A stretch of DNA of 9,824 nucleotides from SKLM01 sp964514285 (lineage in GTDB: Bacteria > Chloroflexota > Anaerolineae > B4-G1), in the NCBI GenBank assembly GCA_964514285.1, contig CAZEQC010000124.1:1-9824 (forward strand). Direction: 5' to 3'. The first letter of the stretch is position 1. Each line of letters starts with the position of its first letter. The translations under genes and the position numbers were made by a program. The notes below the pieces were generated by a model. That model did no database searches and was not told the DNA's origin. It saw nothing but the letters and a program-made list of their open reading frames with translations. Below are positions 1 through 6,093 of the stretch, piece by piece.

Positions 1-1
1 C

Positions 2-271
2 TTTCTTCTGCTCATCAAAATAGATACAAAGAAGCCACCTGCTATCCTCAACAGGATAGACCTCTCAAGAATATCTCTAGCGTCCGATCGTCTTGATAAG
101 TCAACGATGTCCGATGACGAACGAGCGACTGAAAATCAAAACACTCTTCCGTACAACGTTACACCAGCCTCCCGTTGGAGCCTGGTCTACGCAGGATTCA
201 TCACAAGAGCGAATCAAAACAGTCCTCTATTCGTTCCAGGTCGATGTCTCAAACCATCACCAATAGCTTAG
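2..271 (+). other. Unrecognised open frame entering from the left edge
   Basis: The second reading frame is open from the left edge to a TAG at 269-271, about 89 codons. The translation begins with a short hydrophobic run (FLLLIKI) and continues as a polar, Ser/Thr/Asn-rich stretch with no motif I recognise. The only ATG inside it is at 107, which would give a 54-residue peptide, and no Shine-Dalgarno sequence precedes that ATG. Base composition is clearly more AT-rich than in the genes downstream. It could be the 3' end of a gene lying mostly outside the window, a decayed gene, or a chance open frame. In DNA of this composition a run of this length in one of six frames is not very unlikely, so I treat it as doubtful. 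Confidence 0.2.
134..221 (+). repeat. Pair of short direct repeats (AATCAAAACA)
   Basis: The decamer AATCAAAACA occurs at 134-143 and again at 212-221, 78 bases apart. Each copy is preceded within a few bases by GAGCGA and followed by a TC dinucleotide, so similarity extends slightly beyond the decamer. A shorter relative, ATCAAAA, lies at 14-20. Both copies fall inside the doubtful open frame at 2-271. They could be an old local duplication or paired protein-binding sites, or they could be chance. Confidence 0.25.
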
Positions 272-307
272 TATACCACAGCTATCCAGCGCTATGATAC
301 GAGTCTA

Positions 308-351
308 GTTTGAGTTTCTGTTGGGAATCGTTTGATTTCCGTTTGAAGGCG
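308..351 (+). repeat. Direct repeats of GTTTGA with an 11-bp period
   Basis: GTTTGA occurs exactly at 308-313, 330-335 and 341-346, starts separated by 22 and 11 bases. In the position where a further copy would fit between the first two, a degenerate GTTGGG starts at 320, one base out of register. The array reads as four 11-bp units with the second one decayed. Direct repeats spaced by one helical turn are typical of sites bound by tandem dimers of OmpR/PhoB-family response regulators. The regulator is unknown, and the array lies about 290 bp upstream of the best promoter. A reverse-strand copy (TCAAAC) is at 249-254. Confidence 0.35.
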
Positions 352-464
352 ATGATCACAGTGCAAATCCCGTTTAGAAGATGTCCACCACCTGCCAAGC
401 TCCAGTTAGCAAGCGTAGCTACAGGCTTAGCCCCTCAGCTGATATTGTAGTATCCCACAAGGTT

Positions 465-505
465 GTTAACATAAGTTTAAGGAATCGTAACCTTTTTCTT
501 AAGGA
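465..505 (+). promoter_or_regulatory. Four 8-bp units with 3-bp spacers, Pho-box-like
   Basis: Four related 8-base units lie in strict 8+3 spacing: GTTAACAT at 465-472, TTTAAGGA at 476-483, GTAACCTT at 487-494 and CTTAAGGA at 498-505. The second and fourth share TTAAGGA exactly 22 bp apart; the first and third share TTAAC/TAACC cores. The organisation recalls Pho boxes of PhoB/SphR-type regulators (8-base units, 3-base spacers, TTAAC-rich in cyanobacteria). The match is in layout and partly in core sequence, so a phosphate response is only a hypothesis. The last unit ends about 135 bp before the -35 element at 641. Confidence 0.35.
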
Positions 506-640
506 CGCAACTGCGGGCATCCCTCTCCTTCATACTACGGATCTGAAAGCCATCTAATCGTAGGCAAATGAAATGAATGCCAAACAGGCCTTACGGGATC
601 GCCCCACGCCATAGGTTGCGCCGAGATGGACGGGTCTAGC

Positions 641-669
641 TTGGTTTCACCCCAGAACCGTGTTACAAT
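641..669 (+). promoter_or_regulatory. Sigma-70-type promoter with extended -10
   Basis: A -35 candidate TTGGTT (641-646) and a -10 candidate TACAAT (664-669) are separated by exactly 17 bp. The -10 matches the consensus at five of six bases and is preceded by TGT, which fits the extended -10 pattern TGn. The -35 matches at the first three bases only, as is usual when an extended -10 is present. Transcription would start near 676, giving a leader of about 23 bases that contains the AGGAG ribosome site and leads to the GTG at 699. Promoter, ribosome site and start fit one another well. The tight spacing of the genes downstream suggests that this promoter serves the whole cluster. Confidence 0.65.
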
Positions 670-688
670 CGTCCCAAGAGTATGAACC

Positions 689-693
689 AGGAG
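689..693 (+). promoter_or_regulatory. Ribosome binding site AGGAG that fixes the start of gene A1
   Basis: AGGAG lies five bases before the GTG at 699. The same frame also offers GTG at 660 and ATG at 726. The GTG at 660 lies upstream of the -10 hexamer and so upstream of the predicted transcript start, while the ATG at 726 has no comparable ribosome site. The site therefore selects 699. Confidence 0.7.
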
Positions 694-698
694 CGCAC

Positions 699-2324
699 GT
701 GAACCCTAGAGAAAGATCGTGGCTCATGCGGACGAGCGTAGCGCTGGTGCTTGCCAGCAGCCTGCCTTATTTGATCGCCTGGGCTGCCACGCCTGCCGAT
801 GCTCACTTCACGGGTCTGGTCTTCAACCCTATCGATGGGCACTCCTATCTGGCCAAGATGCGCCAGGGCTTCGAAGGATCATGGCGCTTCCATCTTCCGT
901 TCACGTCCAAGTGCAGCCCGGGAGCGCACGTCTATCTTTTTCACTTGCTTCTGGGGCATTTGGCCCGGCTGGTGAGGCTGCCCCTGATCGTCGTCTATCA
1001 TGGAGCACGAATCCTGGGCGGGGCAGCTATGCTGACTGGCCTCTACGTGCTCGCATCCTCCCTCAGCGATCAGAGCAGAGAACGCCGTACGATGTTCTTG
1101 TTGGCAGCAGTCGGCTCAGGGCTGGGCTGGTTGCTGTTGCCAACGGGCACGCAAACAGCGGACCTATGGGTGCCAGAGGCTTTCCCCGTCTACTCCTTAA
1201 TGGCAAACGCTCACTTCCCCCTCGCCATTGGGCTGATGGCGGGCACGATGCGCCTGGGTCTGCACGTTCTAGCGCTGGAGTCAGGATCGGAAAGCGACAG
1301 AGATGCCACCTGGCCGTGGGGTGTCGCCATGGCCGTGACAGCTACGCTCCTGGGCGCGATCCAACCGTTCGGTCTGGTACCGACCTTTGGCGCGCTGGGG
1401 GTCATCTTGATAGCCCGGGCAGCAGCCAGTCGCCGCAGGGTCGGAAGCCCCCCGTACTGGAGGGCCGGTGCCTGGATCGTCATCGCAGCGACCGCTGCGC
1501 TACCCTATCCGCTCTATATGCAGAAGGCCATTCAAACCGATCCGGTTCTGGCGGCGTGGCGTGCACAGAACGTGACAACCTCACCTCCGTTGTGGGATTG
1601 GGCTTTGAGCTACGGCTTGGTCTTGATCCTGGCCGCCTTGGGAGGGAGCACTGCCCTTCGACGGGGTTCCAACGCTGACTTAGCCATGTTAGGATGGGCT
1701 GGGGTGACATTCACCGGCATGTATCTACCGCTACCCCTGCAGCGGAGGCTCAGTCTCGGGTTGGGCGTCCCCATAGGACTTCTGGCTGGGATGGGCTGGT
1801 GGCGCCAGGCGCGGAAGTGGCTATCCACCCACAGGCGAGGCCTGGCTCGAGGCGCGGTCATCGCCTTCAGCGCACTGACACCTCTCCTCTTGATCGCCAC
1901 GGCATCCTCGGCAGCATTAGAGGCACAGAGCTGGAAGGCCGATTCATGGCTCTATCTGAGCAACGGTGAATGGGCCGCTCTGAGATGGCTGCGAGATCAA
2001 GGGGAGGCTCAATCGAAAGCTGTGGTGCTGTGCGCACCACAGATGGGCTCATTCGTTCCAGCTTGGACTGGGCATCGGGTGGTCTACGGTCACCCGTTCG
2101 AGACCATAGAAGCCGAGCAACGGGCCGAGCAAGTTGAGGCCTACTGGTCTGGCGAGATGAGCGCGTCGAACCAGGCCGCATTTGCAGAAGAGAACCGAGT
2201 GCAGTACATTCTGGTCGGCCCGCGGGAGCGAGCGCTCACACCAAGGGGATGGGACGGCGTGGAGCTGGGGAATCTGGTTTTCGAAACAGACGATACGCAC
2301 ATCTACGCAATCAATGGACAGTAG
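699..2324 (+). CDS. GT-C-like polytopic membrane protein, paralogue A1
   Basis: This encodes a 541-residue membrane protein, probably a GT-C-fold glycosyltransferase that uses lipid-linked sugars outside the membrane; function is inferred. About ten hydrophobic segments are visible, the first at residues 11-30. The first extracytoplasmic loop carries Asp46 followed by SYLAKMRQG (49-57) and GSWRFH (60-65), the position where GT-C enzymes usually keep a catalytic acid. A QRR motif is at 348-350. After the last membrane segment (386-405), a soluble extracytoplasmic domain follows (about 417-541) with GSFVPA, a GHPFE motif near 464 and YILVGPRER (503-511). The whole pattern recurs in the gene at 4426. 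GTG 699 is chosen because of AGGAG and the promoter just upstream. The end overlaps the next gene by 11 bases. I cannot name the substrate, and no gene symbol is justified. Confidence 0.85.
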   Translation: MNPRERSWLMRTSVALVLASSLPYLIAWAATPADAHFTGLVFNPIDGHSYLAKMRQGFEGSWRFHLPFTSKCSPGAHVYLFHLLLGHLARLVRLPLIVVYHGARILGGAAMLTGLYVLASSLSDQSRERRTMFLLAAVGSGLGWLLLPTGTQTADLWVPEAFPVYSLMANAHFPLAIGLMAGTMRLGLHVLALESGSESDRDATWPWGVAMAVTATLLGAIQPFGLVPTFGALGVILIARAAASRRRVGSPPYWRAGAWIVIAATAALPYPLYMQKAIQTDPVLAAWRAQNVTTSPPLWDWALSYGLVLILAALGGSTALRRGSNADLAMLGWAGVTFTGMYLPLPLQRRLSLGLGVPIGLLAGMGWWRQARKWLSTHRRGLARGAVIAFSALTPLLLIATASSAALEAQSWKADSWLYLSNGEWAALRWLRDQGEAQSKAVVLCAPQMGSFVPAWTGHRVVYGHPFETIEAEQRAEQVEAYWSGEMSASNQAAFAEENRVQYILVGPRERALTPRGWDGVELGNLVFETDDTHIYAINGQ

Positions 2325-4419
2325 CAGAGCACCGGCAAGAGAGATCAAGCCAGGAGAGCTGATAGCCTCCGGACTTTTCATCCTGGCGATCGCCCTGCTT
2401 CTGCTCCATCCTGTTGCGCCCTGCCCCACGTGGTGGCTTTGGACACCTGGCTCCCCCGCGTCTGATCTGTCGGTGACCCATTGGCCCAATGCGCACTTCA
2501 CACGGCGGGTGGTGTGGCAAGAGGGACGTTTTCCGCTGTGGCGTCCCACAATCATGAGTGGGACGCCCTTCGCAGCCAACCCTCTCGCTGGGCTCTACTA
2601 CCCCTTGAACTGGATCTCCATCTTTCTGCCCTGGCTTCCCCTGACGATAAGCTTCAACGTATCGGCTTTCTTACACCTCGCGCTGGCGGGGGCGACTATG
2701 TACGCGCTCGTGCGCCACGGCCTTGACGCCGATGTCTGGTCTGGGCTGGTCGCCGCTGTGGCCTATCAGGCCTCGCCCAAGCTTCTGGCTCACCTTGGCG
2801 CCGGGCACGTGGGATGGGTACAGGCTTGGGCCTGGCTGCCGTTGGTCGTCCTCTGTACGCTGAAGGCCTGTCGATCCGCTAAGCGCCAAACGATCAGATG
2901 GGCTATGGGAGCAGGGGCCACGCTGGCCATCCAGTTCTGCGCCGACGTACGGCTCTCGGCCTACACGCTTATGGCAACCGGCTCTCTAGTCCTGGCGTGG
3001 ATCGTAGACCAGCTGACCAGACATCGGCCAACAATCAGGGGCTTGAAAGAAGAGATCGAGAGATCGGCCTCCAGAGTTTCTCGCATCGTCATCCCCATCT
3101 CGGTCGTCTTCGCCGGCCTATCGGTATGCCAGTGGCTTCCCAGTTTCGCGCTCTTACGGCACACCACACGATCTGGCTTGACCTTATCCGACGCGGCGGT
3201 CTGGTCGCTGCCGTGGCGCTACCTGGGGGGGCTGCTTCTGGCCAACCACGGCGGTTTCCATGAGTGGATGACGTACGTCGGGGTCAGCACCTTAGTGCTC
3301 GCTGGCGTGGGAGGAAAGGCGCTTCTGCGCCAAGATGACCACCCCCGTCGTCGCCGATGGCTGGGCATATGGCTGATGAGTCTCGGCGCCTTCGCAACCT
3401 GGTTTAGCCTCGGAGAGCACGGAGGTCTCTTCCAGGCGCTCTGGCACTTTGTCCCTGGTCTGGGGTTACTGCGGGTCCCGCCGCGAGCGTGGGTCCTGGT
3501 GACTTTCACCACAGCGGTGTTGTCCGGCGTAGGACTCGAGGCGATCAGGCAGAGGGTAACACCTCGTCTGGGGCGATGGAGGGGAGTTCTGCTGATGGGC
3601 GCCACAGCCCTCCCGCCTACGTTCCTCGTGGCCTACTGGGTGACAATGGGCAGGCCACCGCTCAATCTGACCGTATTTGGCCTTATGGCGCCATCGGCCA
3701 TCGCTCTCTGCGGGACGCCGTCCAGGATCAGGCCACTCACGCCAAAGAAGGCAGCCTGGGTGGGGGCTGCTGCCGTGCTCCTCGTGGCCGTGGACCTCTT
3801 GATCGTGGACGCCACGCTGATCGAGGCGAGGTCGCCCGAGGACGTCTTCGCCGAGGGACGCGCAGCGGCCAGATGGCTGGCTGACCAATCGGGCCGCTTC
3901 CGCGTCTATTCGCCGAGCTACAGCCTGCCGCAACACGTTGCTGAACGATATGGACTGGAGCTGGCAGACGGCGTCGATCCCCTGCAGCTAAGACCCTACG
4001 CAGACTATCTGACCCACGCGGCCGGTTTGCCGAGTCGACAGGGATACAGCGTGACCCTGCCGCCGTTCCCAGAGGACAGCAACGTTCAGACGGCTCTGGC
4101 GGACGTGATCCCAGACACGGAGATGTTGGGACAACTAGGCGTGCGCTACGTGGTCGCAGCTTTCCCGATTATGCATGACCGACTCGCCCTTGTGCGCTGC
4201 TTCGGCGACACGTGTCTCTATCGAAACGAGGATGCCTACCCCCCAGCTGAGCGAGGATCTCCTCCGAGAATTGCTCTAGCCAGCGGCAGGGTGCTCTTTC
4301 AGTACCGGCCATGGGCCGTCTACACAGGCTGGGCGCTCTCTGGCTTGACGTTGGTAGGCATAGGGATAGCTCTATGGCGGACCTACCAGCGCCCCATGGC
4401 AGAGAGACCGAGCGCGTGA
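2314..4419 (+). CDS. YfhO-like membrane protein, paralogue B1, lacking the usual C-terminal module
   Basis: This 701-residue polytopic protein resembles the YfhO family, which in Bacillus takes part in glycosylating lipoteichoic acid with a polyprenyl-phosphate sugar donor. Visible family marks are Asp51 in the first outer loop, GRFPLWRP (71-78), PFAANP (85-90) and YYPLN (95-99), then YVGV (321-324), a VPGLGLLRVPPRAW segment (380-393), and an outer region with DGVDPLQLRPYADYL (552-566) and LGVRYVVA (608-615). After CLYRNED (634-640) the chain passes within about 30 residues to YRPWAVYTG and a last membrane helix; the paralogue at 6090 has about 100 more residues there, with a WYPGWRVTVDG motif. 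The frame is intact, so this is a clean shortening. ATG 2314 overlaps the previous gene by 11 bases and has no clear ribosome site, suggesting translational coupling. Longer in-frame starts reach far into A1 and are unlikely. Confidence 0.85.
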   Translation: MDSSRAPAREIKPGELIASGLFILAIALLLLHPVAPCPTWWLWTPGSPASDLSVTHWPNAHFTRRVVWQEGRFPLWRPTIMSGTPFAANPLAGLYYPLNWISIFLPWLPLTISFNVSAFLHLALAGATMYALVRHGLDADVWSGLVAAVAYQASPKLLAHLGAGHVGWVQAWAWLPLVVLCTLKACRSAKRQTIRWAMGAGATLAIQFCADVRLSAYTLMATGSLVLAWIVDQLTRHRPTIRGLKEEIERSASRVSRIVIPISVVFAGLSVCQWLPSFALLRHTTRSGLTLSDAAVWSLPWRYLGGLLLANHGGFHEWMTYVGVSTLVLAGVGGKALLRQDDHPRRRRWLGIWLMSLGAFATWFSLGEHGGLFQALWHFVPGLGLLRVPPRAWVLVTFTTAVLSGVGLEAIRQRVTPRLGRWRGVLLMGATALPPTFLVAYWVTMGRPPLNLTVFGLMAPSAIALCGTPSRIRPLTPKKAAWVGAAAVLLVAVDLLIVDATLIEARSPEDVFAEGRAAARWLADQSGRFRVYSPSYSLPQHVAERYGLELADGVDPLQLRPYADYLTHAAGLPSRQGYSVTLPPFPEDSNVQTALADVIPDTEMLGQLGVRYVVAAFPIMHDRLALVRCFGDTCLYRNEDAYPPAERGSPPRIALASGRVLFQYRPWAVYTGWALSGLTLVGIGIALWRTYQRPMAERPSA

Positions 4420-4425
4420 TCTCAG

Positions 4426-6093
4426 ATGTGCAAAGGACATGAGTATCGCTTCGTCCTGATCCTTGGTGTGATCGCCCTTGCTATCACGTCCATCCCCTAT
4501 GGCCTAGGCGCTGGGATGACCAACGAGGAGCGCATCTTCGGGGGCTTCGTCTATGCCGTTGAGGATTGCTACTCCTATCTAGCAAAGATGCGACAGGGCG
4601 CTGATGGCGCGTGGCTCTTCCACATTGCCTACACGCCGGAGCCCCATCCAGGAGCGCTCTTCTTCCTCTTCCATCTGCTCTTGGGGAAACTCGCTGCCGG
4701 GGCAGGCTTCTTGCTGCCGGCCGCCCCCCTTACCTTGCGTATGGTTTGGATCTACCACCTGGCACGCTGGATCTTCGGCCTCAGTCTGCTATTCACAGTC
4801 TATCGCTTTCTGGCAGCGTTCTCCAAACGCTTGATGGTGCGCCGCCTCGCCTGGACCATGGTCACCTTCGGCGGGGGTCTGGGATGGTTGCTCGTGTTCC
4901 TGGGAAGACCAGGCTGGCTCGGCAGTCTGCCACTCGACTTCATCCTGCCCGAGGGGTTCACCTTTCTGGTGCTGTACGCCTTCCCCCACATCGCCCTAGG
5001 GCGCACACTACTGCTTTGGGGAGTCCTGTCCCTCCGGAGAGCCTGGGGGCTCAACCCGGCTTCCGACCAGCAGGACAGGCCCCGCACGAGACCCATTCTC
5101 GCGCGCCTTGGGCCTGTCAGTTGGGCTGTCATAACCGGGCTCCTCTGGCTGATGATGGGACTGATTGTGCCCTTCTACGTCGCCGTGGCCTGGGCGATCA
5201 CGGGAGCAAGCTTGATCGCCCTCGTCCTTCGCCAAAGCCGGCGCGTATTGCATAGATCGGCTCTGGCGTCCGTGTCGGGGCTCATCTCCTCGCCGATTGT
5301 ACTGTACAGCGCTTGGCGCTTCACCAGCGATCCCGTCTATGAAGCGTGGGCGACCCAGAATCGAATTCTCTCTCCGCATCCGCTTCACTACTTCATCGCG
5401 TACGGCGTCCTACTGATCCCCGCCATCTTCGCGGTACGCGACGCCCGGTCTGAGGAGAGACCGACCTGGCTGGCATTGGCCTGGGTAGGCATAGTGCCTT
5501 TGCTGATCTATCTCCCCTTCAACCTACAGCGACGGCTGGTCGAGGGCGTACAGGTGCCCCTCAGCTTGCTTGCAGCGATGGGCCTAACCAGGATCTTCAA
5601 CCTCAACGCCGGTGGCTCAAGCCTCAGGTCGAACCTGGGGATAGGTATCGTGTTGTTGACCCTGTTTCCAACCAACGGTATGGTGATAACAGGAGGGATC
5701 CAGTCGCTACAAGGTCGGCCCGATCCGATTTTCCGCGATAGGGAAGAAATCATCGCGTTGGATTGGCTCGGTCAGCAGGCCAGTCCCTCCGATGTGGTGC
5801 TAGCATCCTACAAGACAGGCAACTACCTCCCAGCACGGGTTCGGGCGCGGGCCTTCGTCGGCCATGGCCCTGAAAGCGTCAATACCGATCAGAAGAAGGA
5901 CCAGGCAGCGCACTTCTTTAGCACGACGACGGATGACGGCTGGAGAGAGCGCTTCCTGAGAGACTATGCGATCGCCTACGTCTTCTGGGGCCCAGCAGAG
6001 AGACGCCTGGGGGGATTCGACCCGACCGAGGCATCCTACCTCCACGAGATCTACACCGTCGAGGAATACGTCGTCTTCACAGTAGAGCTATGA
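4426..6093 (+). CDS. GT-C-like polytopic membrane protein, paralogue A2
   Basis: This 555-residue membrane protein is a diverged copy of the gene at 699. Shared blocks in the same order are Asp47 and SYLAKMRQG (50-58), GAWLFH (61-66), a PGA then LFHLLLG segment (75-87), GLGWLL (151-156), an SDPVYEAWATQN stretch (301-312), YLPFNLQRRL (362-371), and a soluble C-terminal domain (about 440-555) with GNYLPA (465-470), GHGPES (479-484) and FWGPAERRL (520-528). The likely role is transfer of a sugar from a polyprenyl phosphate on the outer face of the membrane, by analogy with GT-C enzymes; the acceptor is unknown. It starts six bases after the stop of B1 with no good Shine-Dalgarno, and overlaps the next gene by four bases (ATGA). 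An alternative start is possible within the first membrane helix but would break it. Confidence 0.85.
   Translation: MCKGHEYRFVLILGVIALAITSIPYGLGAGMTNEERIFGGFVYAVEDCYSYLAKMRQGADGAWLFHIAYTPEPHPGALFFLFHLLLGKLAAGAGFLLPAAPLTLRMVWIYHLARWIFGLSLLFTVYRFLAAFSKRLMVRRLAWTMVTFGGGLGWLLVFLGRPGWLGSLPLDFILPEGFTFLVLYAFPHIALGRTLLLWGVLSLRRAWGLNPASDQQDRPRTRPILARLGPVSWAVITGLLWLMMGLIVPFYVAVAWAITGASLIALVLRQSRRVLHRSALASVSGLISSPIVLYSAWRFTSDPVYEAWATQNRILSPHPLHYFIAYGVLLIPAIFAVRDARSEERPTWLALAWVGIVPLLIYLPFNLQRRLVEGVQVPLSLLAAMGLTRIFNLNAGGSSLRSNLGIGIVLLTLFPTNGMVITGGIQSLQGRPDPIFRDREEIIALDWLGQQASPSDVVLASYKTGNYLPARVRARAFVGHGPESVNTDQKKDQAAHFFSTTTDDGWRERFLRDYAIAYVFWGPAERRLGGFDPTEASYLHEIYTVEEYVVFTVEL

Larger units (their letters stand above)
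272..640. other. AT-richer intergenic region without a gene
   Basis: All three forward frames are broken repeatedly here, and no reverse frame holds a plausible gene with a start. I see no tRNA, no riboswitch-like fold I can name and no convincing hairpin followed by a T-run. The region does hold two arrays of direct repeats with a period near 11 bp, annotated separately, and a small perfect palindrome GTAGCTAC at 415-422. Its AT-rich composition contrasts with the GC-rich operon that begins after 640. It is best read as a long upstream regulatory region, possibly including remnants of older sequence. Confidence 0.6.

Noticed and set aside
293..298. TATGAT as a -10 element of an upstream promoter
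   Set aside because: No acceptable -35 lies 16-18 bases upstream and no gene follows at a sensible distance.
415..422. Palindrome GTAGCTAC as an operator
   Set aside because: Eight bases of perfect symmetry are expected by chance in a region of this size, and there is no second copy.
444..472. A reverse-strand promoter (TACAAT read leftward at 449-444) next to the Pho-box-like array
   Set aside because: The -35 match is poor, there is no extended -10, and no reverse-strand gene follows within the window.
479..505. Terminator hairpin from AAGG/CCTT and the run of T residues at 493-497
   Set aside because: The stem is only four base pairs with an eight-base loop. The direct-repeat reading explains the sequence better.
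660..698. GTG at 660 as the start of the first gene
   Set aside because: It overlaps the region just before the -10 hexamer, lies upstream of the predicted transcript start, and lacks the ribosome site that the GTG at 699 has.
719..1678. A 319-codon open frame inside A1 in another frame, and similar long frames on both strands inside the other genes
   Set aside because: They are composition shadows of GC-rich genes: no motifs, no helices in a sensible order, and the overlapping real frame is conserved between paralogues.
2182..2313. ATG at 2182 as the start of B1
   Set aside because: It would overlap A1 by 143 bases and add a polar tail with no resemblance to the paralogue. ATG 2314 gives a normal small overlap.
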